From positions 129,492,230-129,556,229 of the forward strand of contig JAYESD010000007.1 in assembly GCA_036927565.1 (NCBI GenBank): 64,000 nucleotides of DNA. The letters run 5' to 3'. A model generated the notes under the pieces. That model saw only the letters and a list, made by a program, of their open reading frames with translations, was not told the origin of the DNA and made no database searches. The stretch is from Tuctoria greenei (Eukaryota > Streptophyta > Magnoliopsida > Poales > Poaceae). Numbering within the stretch: position 1 is the stretch's first letter; each line of letters starts with the position of its first letter. The translations under genes and the position numbers were made by a program. Of the stretch, positions 35,453-44,576 are shown in pieces.

Positions 35453-35760
35453 CTTTCCTTCTTCAATAAGCCTCCGCAATGCTTGGATGGAAATAGCGAT
35501 GAGACCAAAATCACATTTCAAAAATCTACCCCGTTAATGACAAATGGGTCTAGGTCCACTTCGGCGGAAAAGTCGAAGTTATCACACCAGGTGAACCGTT
35601 GTCATGAGGAAGCCTGAGGGCAGCGGCCTGACAGGGCGCTCGGGACCTTCAATTGTGTGAGATCTGCACGCCCGGATCTCACCTGCCGCATAAAGAGGAG
35701 CCATGTTGTGATGGTTTAACTACAAATTGTCGCCCCAACGGCCCATGAAAATACCTTTGA
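35453..35760 (-). pseudogene. Tat antisense accessory ORF, N-terminal part
   Basis: The minus-strand frame continues the domain at 22,631-23,353 across the copia B site with a helical SIQALRRLIEEG block. Further upstream are fragments such as NFDFSAEVDLDPFVING in a shifted frame. The true start cannot be fixed: ATG codons exist near 35,705, but stops intervene. It lies just inside the 3' LTR, so the antisense gene could be transcribed from the 3' LTR region toward pol. Confidence 0.45.
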
Positions 35761-35831
35761 AGCTGCAGTGCGGGAATCAAAGATGGCTCCACCTCTCGCA
35801 TAATAACTTCACCCAAAGGATTTCTCCCAGA

Positions 35832-35848
35832 GGTGGACTCGGGGCCAC
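35832..35848 (+). other. Polypurine tract region of the Tat element
   Basis: GGTGGACTCGGGGCCAC directly precedes TGTCGGTACCC. G-rich tracts of this style precede the 3' LTR in Tat elements. Confidence 0.55.
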
Positions 35849-36062
35849 TGTCGGTACCCTGCGTATCGGGTACCCCACGATAAAGCAAGTAAAGTTACGG
35901 AGTTCCACCTATCCGAGTTGAAGACCTTCAAAGGCTCCACGTGTCCCGCAGCACTGGACCCACCTCCCTCATTCGGGTAGCTCTGGCACTGCCACGTGTA
36001 ATGCAAGAGCGGGCCTAACTCCCTTCATAGGGAAGCTCGAGTCATCCCACGTGTCCAGTGAC
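35849..36062 (+). repeat. Tat 3' LTR, first part
   Basis: The LTR starts TGTCGGTACCCTGCGTATCG, containing a GGTACCC/GGGTACC inverted pair, and runs to the copia C insertion. The TSD GTGAC is at 36,058-36,062. The second part resumes at 48,138. Confidence 0.8.
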
Positions 36063-37438
36063 TGTAAGGATCGAAACGCCCAAGAGGGGGGTGAATTGGG
36101 CTTTCTTTCAAATTTTAAGGCAATTAAAAACTAACAACCTAAAGCCCAATTCCCTATGCGATTAACCTATGCAATCAATGTAAATTAAAGTTGCGGAATG
36201 AAGATTGCATAAGTGTAAAAAAGGGAGAGGGATGCAAACGCTCAAGGGATACGGAGTTTATCCCGTGGTTCGGTAAGATCACAAGGATCTTCCTACATCC
36301 ATGTTGTGGCACCCACAGAGGGGTTTTGCCACTCCCAAGTCACCGAGACAAGGGGGTCTTCACTATTCTTCTCCGTTCGCCAACCTTGGCAAGGTGGAGC
36401 TCAAGCCTTGTACACTTTGGAATCCTCCGGGCTTCCACAATCCTCTTGGCAAGCTCCGGAAGTCACACACACCAAGGGATACTCCCTTATTGCTCTCACT
36501 ACACTAGAGACTCCAATCACCAAGAGTGGAGGCACCCAAGCACTGTCTCTAGCTAGTTCTAGCCTATCTCTTGGTGTACAAATGATGATCAAATGATGTG
36601 AAAGTGGTAGCTCTATTGCTTGAATGCTCTAGGATGTGTAGAGTATGTCTGGGCTTCAAGTCTTGTCGATTTGACAGGTTGAAGGGGTATAAATAGCCAG
36701 CCTCCACGAGATAGCCGTTGGAAAAGTAGGCTGACATCACTTCTCTGCGAACACCGGATGATCCGATGTCTCCCCTTCAGTTAACATCGGTCAAAGCCAA
36801 ATTAGCTGATGTCACTGTGTCAGATATGACCGTTGTTAGACCGATGTTGATCTGTCTTCTCATCGGATGATCCGGTGGCTCTTCCTCCAGAATTTTGCTT
36901 GATCTTGAAGCTTACTGGAGTGATCGACCGATGCGTGTAAGTCTGCACATCGGATGATCCGGTGCTATACTTGGTCCAATGGTGTTGCAATCTGTGATGA
37001 TGGACCGATGTCACTGAGCCACTCACATCGGATGATCCGGTGAGTGCATTTGTCTGAGGTCTTCTTCTTCATTTGATCCAACTCGACTGATGCAGTCAAC
37101 TCATAAAACATCGGATGATCCGGTGTGTTCAACCTGTTGACTTCGAGTTGTTTTGAGTTGTTCTTTTGGAATTTGAACTTGTGACCTCTTTGACACTTGT
37201 TTGAAATGTTGTTCTGATAGTCTTCATGTATTGAGTGATGTCAAGTTAGAGCTTTCACTTCTTGTCTTTATATGATTCGATTTGATCTCATTAGCTGATT
37301 TTATACGGGTCTCCAATGTAATTTTGATTTCATTTGATTGAGTGACTATTGGGACCTTGCATTCACAAATTCATTAGTAATATCGAATGGTTGTCATTAA
37401 TCACCGAAACCGTACCTCATGGGGCCTAGATGCTTTCA
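36063..37438 (-). repeat. Copia C 3' LTR
   Basis: In sense direction it runs TGAAAGCATC...GATCCTTACA. The TATA-like CTATTTATACC is at 36,686-36,696. The palindrome array upstream of it in sense direction lies at 36,752-37,125. Confidence 0.92.
36752..37125 (-). promoter_or_regulatory. Regular palindrome array in the copia C LTR promoter
   Basis: Five 17-bp CATCGGATGATCCGGTG-type palindromes (CACCGG...CCGATG in the first) lie at 36,752-36,768, 36,861-36,877, 36,948-36,964, 37,026-37,042 and 37,109-37,125, that is 78-109 bp apart. Between them lie single half-sites GACCGATG or CATCGGTC (near 36,786, 36,839, 36,925, 37,001, with a variant near 37,085). The array begins about 60 bp upstream of the TATA-like box in transcription direction. 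Binding by a protein is inferred. Confidence 0.7.
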
Positions 37439-37452
37439 ATCTCTCCCTTTTT
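37439..37452 (-). other. Polypurine tract of copia C
   Basis: AAAAAGGGAGAGAT in sense direction abuts the LTR. Confidence 0.82.
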
Positions 37453-37781
37453 GGTGATTGATGACAACACAATAATTTAAAGCGCAATAATAATGAATTT
37501 GATGATACAATACTCAAGTAGATATGCAATGAATACAAGATAAGACACATTAAGCTTGTAAAAAGCAAATGAAATTTATGGTGCGCAAAGCTCAATCGAT
37601 TAAAACCGTAAACAAATGAGACAAGTGGAAGAGTGCTTAATTAAAATTACATAAGAGTACTCAAGCACGAATACAAAGGATAAACACACACTCCCCCTGA
37701 GACTACTACTACCACTCCCCCTGACTCTTCTACCTCTTCTCCCCCTTTGGCATCAAGACACCAAAAAAGGGATCCGAGCAC
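37453..37781. other. Non-coding 3' end of copia C
   Basis: About 330 bp, AT-rich, match 24,720-25,023. Extra purine runs in sense (GGGGGAGAAG, AGGGGGAG) lie near 37,691-37,745. No gene is seen. Confidence 0.6.
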
Positions 37782-39954
37782 CTACAGACCCTGAGAGCTG
37801 GGCGCGATGACGAACTGGTCACCGCCGCTGTCGTCGGAGCTGCTCGCCGGAGTAGCGGAGGAGGGTGCTGCCGGAGCCGAAGATGCCACCGTCGGTGCCC
37901 GCTGAGGAGGAGGTGCTGAAGGTGCTGGAGCAGGTACACTGGTGACAGAGGCCGGCGTCTGAAGGAACAGTGAAGTGGCCGGCAGTGGGGAGTGAAGAGG
38001 AGCACCTGGAGCCAACAGCGGGGACATGCTGAATGAAGGGATCGGAGTGGAGGGAACTGGAGCCACTGGTGCAGCAGCTAGAGCCAAGACAGGAGGCGGA
38101 GGAGCTACTCCAGGCAGCTGCGATGGAAGGGCGATCCCGGTCTGGGTGTAGAGGTTGGTGATCAACCCCAGGATCCCCATCATCGCCTGTTGCGTCTGCT
38201 GCTGCTGGTCCAGAGTGCGCTGGTGCATCTGGTCGATGAGCCCCGTCAGCCGATCAGTGTCTTCACGCCTCTCACGGGCGATCTGACGCTGCATCTCCTG
38301 CTGCTGCTGCTGGAGCTCAAGAAGACGCGCAGCCTGCTCCGCGCGGGCCTGCTCGGCGGCCAGCCTGTCCAGTCGCTGCTGCTCGACCCTCTGCTGGAGG
38401 AGCGAAGTCAGCTCAGACGGCTGCGTGACCTGCGCCTCAGTGACGGGAGGTGGAGTGGGAGGTGGCACTGTAGAACCTCCAGCCTCCGCGTCGTGCTGCC
38501 GGGGAGAGGGGGAGGAGGGAAGTACTCCTCGACACTGTCATCGGTGTCGCTCTCAGACCAGATATGCTGCAGGTCCTCCCCCTGAGCCTCAGCCTCAGCA
38601 AGCCTCTCGTCCTCCCGCTCTAGGTCGGACCAATCTTCCTCTGACGGACGGGCCTGGACCTGGCGCTCAACTGGACGACCAAGGCGACGGTCTCCAGAAG
38701 CAGAGGCACGATAGTGACCAAAGCGAGTCATGCTCTCGTCAGCAAGCCTGGCCTGTGCTGCATCTCCCTCAAGCACCATCATAGAGCATATGTAACTGAT
38801 CCAGTGCCCGTAGACCATCTGCCTCATCATGCCAACCCCGTCTGTGATCACGTCTTCCATCTCGCACAGGAGGATGTCCACAATGTCGAAATCCATCCCG
38901 TTCATTATGTAGAACAGGAGGGTCTGCTGCAGACTAGTGAACCCCTCCAAGTATCCTGACCTCGGCAGGAGCGTGCGGCGCAAGGCGAGGTGCACAATGC
39001 GCGCAGCTGGGGTCAGAAGAGCTGGAACTCTCGGCTGGTCCGGAGAGAACGTGGGGCCAAACAGGGACCGGATCTCGTCAAGCTGTGGTGCTACTCCTCT
39101 AGTAAGTGGCCTCCTCGGTGGATCTACCTGCCCATAGACCTTCTCGTGCACGCAGGTGTCGTGCAGGTCCAAACCAAGCAGCTGCCCCAAAGTCTGCCTC
39201 GAGAGGTGGTAGCGCTGTCCCATAAACATGAAATCAATAGACCTCCTGCCCTCAGAGATGTACAGGGTCGCATAGAAGACACGGACCCAATCTTCCACAT
39301 AAGCACTTCTCTCATAAGCAAGCAGCTGCACCAAACCTCTGTACCTCTCAAAGTATGAACGGACCTCTGACTCCGCTGCCACTGCAAGCTGCCCCCAGTC
39401 CAAGTAGTTGTGCTGAAAAAGCTTGTGCCCCCGACGTCTGTAGGTCTCGTAGAGAGACGCCTGGGTGACAGTCCAGAAACGACTGACCACAAGAGCTTCA
39501 CGGGGCTGAGGGTACCACTCCTCAAGTAGCACGCTCCAACGAAGCTTGCGTAGCTGCTTGGCCTTCATCTTCCGGTAGTCCGTGAGACGGACTCCCTCAC
39601 CGACACGGACGGCCGTGTCCATCTCGTAGATGGCCCTCTCGGCCTCTCTGTCCTCACGACGGTCGGCAGCCGTCGGTCTCGGATGAGGAGCAGCCTCGGT
39701 GTGACCCCCACGCGTCCGGGCTGAGCGCCGGCGGACGAGAGGCTCAACCGGCTCTTCTTCGGCGTCGGAATCGTCGATCACGGGAGGCTGCCTCGGACGG
39801 GCCTCGCGAATCCTCAGGGAACCCCCTCGGCCACGCTCACGCTCCTCGGCGGCGCGAGCGGCCATAAGGGCTTCTTCTCATCCTTCGACAGTTTGCGCTT
39901 CTTTGCGGCGGGCTCCGCGATCGCCTTTCCCTTTCCTTTGCGGTCGCGACCCAT
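37782..39954 (-). pseudogene. Accessory gene of copia C (two frameshifts)
   Basis: The homologue of 25,024-27,225. The ATG at 39,954 is preceded in frame by TAG, which fixes the start. The N-terminus again has a Lys-rich, Myc-NLS-like segment (EPAAKKRKLSK). A one-base deletion near 39,867-39,876 shifts the frame before MAARAAEERERG. The conserved middle domain is open from 39,865 to about 38,520 (FMFMGQRYHLSRQTLGQLLG, LLFYIMNGMDFDIVDI). A second shift near 38,500-38,520 in the proline-rich stretch leads into the Gln-rich coiled coil (LLQQRVEQQRLDRLAAEQ) and the Pro/Ala tail ending at 37,782. Copies B and C carry different defects, so their ancestor was intact. No membrane segment is visible. 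Confidence 0.7.
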
Positions 39955-40349
39955 CTAGGCGACGGAGAGCAAACGGTGACCGGGTGCGAAGTTGAAGCGA
40001 CGGCGACGAGGAGAGGCGGCGGCGAGGTCGAAGATGGAGGCGGCACACCGACGGCGCTGCAATTTGAGGCGGCAGGCGACGAAGGACGGCGGCGACCGGT
40101 GGGCGGCGGCGGCGTCCGGCGGTGGTGGCGCGTGAGGTGGTGGTGGAGCAGCGTGTGGGCGGCGGCGAGTGGTGAGGAGAGGCGGCGGCGGCGCTAGGGG
40201 CGGCGGCGGCGCTAGGGGCGGCGGCGGCGGCGACCGGCGGCGGAGGAGGTGGCGGCGCGGTCGGCTGCGGCGAGGTGGGCGAGAGACGGCGGCGATGGCA
40301 TGGGAGAGCGAGGCGTCGGGGAGAGAGAGAAAAGGCGGCGGCGCGCGGG
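39955..40349 (-). promoter_or_regulatory. GC-rich leader of the copia C accessory gene
   Basis: About 400 bp of CGG/GCC-rich DNA with microsatellite-like GGCGGC runs (for example 40,180-40,260) lie between the TATA-like box and the ATG. It is positioned as in copia B but only loosely similar in sequence. No credible protein is encoded. Confidence 0.45.
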
Positions 40350-40740
40350 TTAAATAGTGGACCCCAAACCCTAGCCGTTATTTTGACATGGGATGGACCG
40401 ATGCTAGATATTATGAACATCGGTCGAATGCAACAGTAAGGATATTCAAGAATTGTTGTTGACACCAGATGGACCAACGTCTAGGGTTTTGATCATCGGT
40501 TGAATATCACAGTAAGGGTGTTCAACAGAGTGATGTTGACACCGGATGATCCGACGTAGGGGGAAGTAAACATCGGTTGAATTGACCACAGCTCCAGAAG
40601 AGTGAACATCGGATGGACCGATGTTTTCCAGAATGAACGCGTCGGATCATTTGAGGTTCTAACTGAACTGGCCCTTGAAGAATGAACACCTATTGATCCG
40701 ATGATGGATGGGTTTAGGCATCGGATAATCCGATGACAAC
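40350..40740 (-). promoter_or_regulatory. Candidate internal promoter with palindrome cluster, copia C
   Basis: In sense order there are paired sites GCATCGGATAATCCGATG (40,718-40,736), TTGATCCGATG, GCGTCGGATCAT and ACATCGGATGGACCGATGT (about 40,607-40,625). Then come half-sites ACATCGGTT, CACCGGATGATCCGACG (about 40,540-40,556) and others down to 40,390. A telo-box (AAACCCTA, 40,366-40,373) and TATTTAA (40,350-40,356 reversed) follow. The arrangement matches copia B at 27,676-28,066. Confidence 0.5.
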
Positions 40741-41298
40741 AGAGCAGAAACATCCCATATATGTCCTTTGACCAAACAAACAATCAAAGAGAAACACATG
40801 TCTTAGGACTTTTTGGGCAACCCCTTACCCCTCAAAAAGCTAATATGCCAATAGCTTGGCTAGACCTTAAGGCAAATGGAACACCGAGAAAAATGGAGGA
40901 AAAATGTCCAAATAAAATGTAAGGCCCATGCTTTGTGAGGTAGAGTATGAAGACTTCTATCTCTTTGAAGCATGTTCCTCTAGGCATTAACGTACCTAAC
41001 ATTTTGTTCTTTCCACCTTATGTGAGTTGAGATATTGCATTTCAAACAAGTCTCTTTCTCACGAGGTGGGTTCCCCTTTGTGACAATCTACCGTATGTAA
41101 TGCCAAACAAATTTGTGCAAGAAATAGAATGAGTGCAAGTCTATATGGCAGAGATCATGCAAGGCATAAAATAAATCTATCTTGCCAAGTTTAAACCTTC
41201 CAAAGGCTTCTTTAGGGAAAACTATTTCTAGCTCGCCCCTATCCTTTGAGAGTTAGACAAGACCTATATGATATGCATCCTTACATGAACATGGCAAC
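40741..41298. other. Non-coding spacer between pol and internal promoter, copia C
   Basis: About 560 bp without ORFs match 28,067-28,761 in copia B, but shorter. Nothing else is seen. Confidence 0.6.
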
Positions 41299-44200
41299 TC
41301 ACATGACGTTGGATGCATCTAGCACATTTAATTCATTTCTAAGTCTAGAAAAGGTTTTCTCATCAAGTGGTTTAGTGAAGATATCCGCCAATTGTTCTTC
41401 GGATCTAACACCTTGCAAAGAGATGTCTCCTTTAGCCTCATGATCCCGTAAGAAGTGATGGCGAATATCAATGTGCTTAGTGCGGGAGTGTTGAACGGGG
41501 TTTCTAGCTATCTTAACCGCACTTTCATTGTCACAAAGGAGAGGCACACAACCAATTTTAATTCCAAAGTCCAAAAGGGTTTGCTTCATATATAGAATTT
41601 GAGCAAAACATGCACCGGCCGCTATATATTCCGCTTCCGCGGTGGACAAAGCCACGGAATTTTGCTTTTTGCTAGACCAAGACACTAGGGAACGCCCAAG
41701 CAAGTGGCACCCACCGGAGGTACTCTTGCGATCTACGCGGCATCCGGCAAAGTCCGAATCCGAGTATCCCAAGAGTTGGAAGGTTGTACCTTTAGGGTAC
41801 CACAAGCCCATACAAGCGGTATGCTTAAGATACCTAAGTATCCTAAAGACCGCCTTCTTATGCGATTCTTTAGGAGCCGCTTGAAAGCGGGCACATAAGC
41901 ATACACTAAACATTATATCGGGCCTAGATGCGGTAAGATAAAGCAATGAACCAATCATGGAGCGGTAGTGAGATTGGTCAATAGGTTTACCGTCCTTATC
42001 CGTGTCGAGATGGCAATTTGTTCCCATTGGAGTGCTTCTTGAGCTACAATCTCCCATCTCAAATTTCTTCAAGAGATCCTTGGTGTATTTCTCTTGGTAG
42101 ACAAAGGTTCCCTCTTGAAGTTGCTTGATTTGGAATCCAAGGAAGAAGTTGATCTCTCCAATCATTGACATCTCGAATTCCCTAGACATCATGGTGCCAA
42201 ACTCATGGCTAAGAGATTTGTTAGTTGAACCAAAGATAATATCATCGACATAAATTTGACAAATGAATAAATCCCCGTCGATGTCCTTGGTGAAGAGTGT
42301 AGAGTCCACCCTCCCGATCTTGAATCCTTGCATGACCAAGAAATCCCTTAGACGTTCATACCACGCCCTAGGTGCTTGCTTGAGCCCGTAGAGCGCCTTG
42401 TGTAACCTATACACATGGTTAGGATTCCTCGGATCTTCAAACACGAGAGGTTGCTCAACATAAACAAGCTCGTTAATATAACCATTAAGAAAGGCACTTT
42501 TAACATCCATTTGATAAAGCATTATATTGTGATGTGAAGCAAAAGCAAGGAGTATGCGAATGGCTTCTAACCGAGCGACCTGAGCGAATGTTTCTCCAAA
42601 GTACAGTCCTTCAACTTGTGAAAAACCCTTGGCCACAAGTCTTGCCTTGTTGCGGACCACAACACCATTCTCGTCTTGTTTGTTGCGGTACACCCACTTC
42701 GTTCCGATGACGTTCTTGTTCTTGGGTCGCTCCTCCAACACCCAAACTTCATTGCGGGTGAAGTTGTTGAGTTCTTCTTGCATGGCCATCACCCAATTTG
42801 GATCTTGGAGTGCTTCCTCTATATGAGTGGGTTCTACATACGAAACAAAAGAGTAGTGCTCACAAAATGAAGCGACATGGCGAGAACGAGTACTTACTCC
42901 CCGTGACGGACTTCCGATGATTTGATCAATCGGATGCGCCTTGGAGATGCGTCCATGCCTCATAAGTGATTGTGAGGCACTTGGCGGTGGTGGAGCATCT
43001 TGCTCGTCTTGTGGTTGGACTTGATCTTGGACTTCTTCTTCTTGTTGTTGGTGTTGTGTGGCTTGTGAGTCTTGCATTGGCAATGGATCATCTTTCTCTT
43101 CTTCTTCATCAACTTGAGGCGCCATGGAGGTGTTTATTGTGGAACTTGATGCTCCCCCTTGATCATGGCTCTCCTCAACTTCGGGCTTGATGTCTCCAAT
43201 GGTCATGTTTTTCATGGCTTCTCGTAGAGGCTCATCATCTATATCATCATGACCAAAACTCTCCTCTTGGGAGCCATTAGTCTCATCAAACTCAACATCA
43301 CAACTTTCTTCAACTAGCCCGGAGGTTTGGTTGAATACTCGATATGCTTTTGAGTTTGATGCATAACCAAGAAAAATACCAACATCACATCTTCTTTCAA
43401 ACTTACCGAGCCTTTTCTTGCGGTAGATATAGCATTTGCATCCAAAGACTCTAAAGTAGGAGATGTTGGGCTTTCTCCCAATGAGGAGCTCATATGGGGT
43501 CTTTTGGAGTAGTCGGTGAAGATAGACCCTATTTGTGGCATGGCACGCCGTGTTGATTGCTTCGGCCCAAAACTTCTCCGACGTGCCATAGTCATCAAGC
43601 ATTGCTCTAGCAAGGGTGATGAGAGTCTTGTTCTTCCTTTCAACGACCCCGTTTTGTTGAGGGGTGTATGTGGCCGAAAACTCATGCTTCACGCCTTCAC
43701 GATCACACCACTCCCCAATGTTGTAGTTTTTGAACTCGGTGCCGTTGTCACTCCGGACCTTGATGATGGGAAGTTGAAATTCCCTTTGAGCACGTTTAGC
43801 AAAGGTCTTGAAGATTTCTGGAGTTTCACCCTTGTCACCTAGAAACAAGGTCCAAGCATATCTAGAATAGTCATCAACAATAACAAGACAATAGAAATTA
43901 CCACCAAGACTTTGATATGTGGACGGTCCGAAGAGGTACATGTGGAGTAGTTCAAGCGGCTTAGAGGTTGACACCATTGTCTTCATTGGGTGGTGTGAAG
44001 CAACTTGCTTCCCGGCTTGACAAGCACTACAAAGCTTGTTCTTCTCAAACGTGACATCCTTCACGCCGGTCACCATCCCAAGCTTGAACGACTTCTTAAG
44101 CTTGCTCATCCCAATGTGAGCAATGCGTCGATGCCATAGCCAACCCAAGCTTGTCTTAGTGAAAAGACAAGTGGTCAAGCTAGCATCCTTGTTGGAGAAG

Positions 44201-44559
44201 TCCACCAAGTAAAGATGTCCATGCCGAAAGCCTTTGAAGATTAGTTCTTTGCTTGATTCACTAGTTACTACAACACCATTCTTGTCAAAGGTGCACGTTA
44301 GTCCAAGATCACATAGTTGTGCAATGGAAAGTAGATTGAAACTAAGTGACTTAACATATAGTACATTAGAAATGGACAAATCATGTGAAATAGCAATTTT
44401 ACCTAAACCAATTACCTTCCCCTTTGAGTTGTCACCAAAGGTGACTTGTTCATGATTATCGGGGTTCTCTATGGTGGTGAACATACCATCATTGCCAGTC
44501 ATATGTTGAGTGCACCCGCTATCGAGTACCCAATGCTTTCCTCCGGCTTTGTAGTTCAC
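41299..44559 (-). CDS. Copia C pol polyprotein, PR-IN-RT-RNase H, 1,086 codons open
   Basis: Uninterrupted frame; residue 1 is a GTG codon preceded by TAG. PR has VLDSGCTQHM (Asp13). IN has WHRRIAHIG and CSACQAGK (zinc module, about 143-184). The first catalytic position is Tyr208 (HMYLFGP, codon 43,936-43,938), where copy B has Asp; Asp271 and Glu307 are present with the classic 35-residue spacing. RT has [11 protein letters not shown] (Asp685) and YVDD (770-773). RNase H has [16 protein letters not shown] and the TAEAEYIAA block. Other conserved positions also differ from copy B (GLYFG for GLDFG at 653, QPLVFED for QPPGFED). The frame is open, but integration activity should be lost. Confidence 0.93.
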   Translation of the reverse strand: MNYKAGGKHWVLDSGCTQHMTGNDGMFTTIENPDNHEQVTFGDNSKGKVIGLGKIAISHDLSISNVLYVKSLSFNLLSIAQLCDLGLTCTFDKNGVVVTSESSKELIFKGFRHGHLYLVDFSNKDASLTTCLFTKTSLGWLWHRRIAHIGMSKLKKSFKLGMVTGVKDVTFEKNKLCSACQAGKQVASHHPMKTMVSTSKPLELLHMYLFGPSTYQSLGGNFYCLVIVDDYSRYAWTLFLGDKGETPEIFKTFAKRAQREFQLPIIKVRSDNGTEFKNYNIGEWCDREGVKHEFSATYTPQQNGVVERKNKTLITLARAMLDDYGTSEKFWAEAINTACHATNRVYLHRLLQKTPYELLIGRKPNISYFRVFGCKCYIYRKKRLGKFERRCDVGIFLGYASNSKAYRVFNQTSGLVEESCDVEFDETNGSQEESFGHDDIDDEPLREAMKNMTIGDIKPEVEESHDQGGASSSTINTSMAPQVDEEEEKDDPLPMQDSQATQHQQQEEEVQDQVQPQDEQDAPPPPSASQSLMRHGRISKAHPIDQIIGSPSRGVSTRSRHVASFCEHYSFVSYVEPTHIEEALQDPNWVMAMQEELNNFTRNEVWVLEERPKNKNVIGTKWVYRNKQDENGVVVRNKARLVAKGFSQVEGLYFGETFAQVARLEAIRILLAFASHHNIMLYQMDVKSAFLNGYINELVYVEQPLVFEDPRNPNHVYRLHKALYGLKQAPRAWYERLRDFLVMQGFKIGRVDSTLFTKDIDGDLFICQIYVDDIIFGSTNKSLSHEFGTMMSREFEMSMIGEINFFLGFQIKQLQEGTFVYQEKYTKDLLKKFEMGDCSSRSTPMGTNCHLDTDKDGKPIDQSHYRSMIGSLLYLTASRPDIMFSVCLCARFQAAPKESHKKAVFRILRYLKHTACMGLWYPKGTTFQLLGYSDSDFAGCRVDRKSTSGGCHLLGRSLVSWSSKKQNSVALSTAEAEYIAAGACFAQILYMKQTLLDFGIKIGCVPLLCDNESAVKIARNPVQHSRTKHIDIRHHFLRDHEAKGDISLQGVRSEEQLADIFTKPLDEKTFSRLRNELNVLDASNVM

Positions 44560-44576
44560 CTACACACATGAAGTTA
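44560..44576 (-). other. gag-pol junction with stop codons and a splice-acceptor-like sequence
   Basis: In sense direction the gag stop TAA is followed after 12 nt by TAG in the pol frame and then pol. The sequence CTAACTTCATGTGTGTAG|G resembles a branch point plus 3' splice site. Copy B keeps TTCATGTGTGTAGGTGAAC at 31,891-31,909. Confidence 0.45.

Noticed and set aside
35635..35710. A second possible intron in the antisense ORF (CAG|GTGAG and CCTCAG|G on the minus strand).
   Set aside because: Joining the proposed exons meets a stop in every frame I tried, so support is weaker than for 19,963-20,039.
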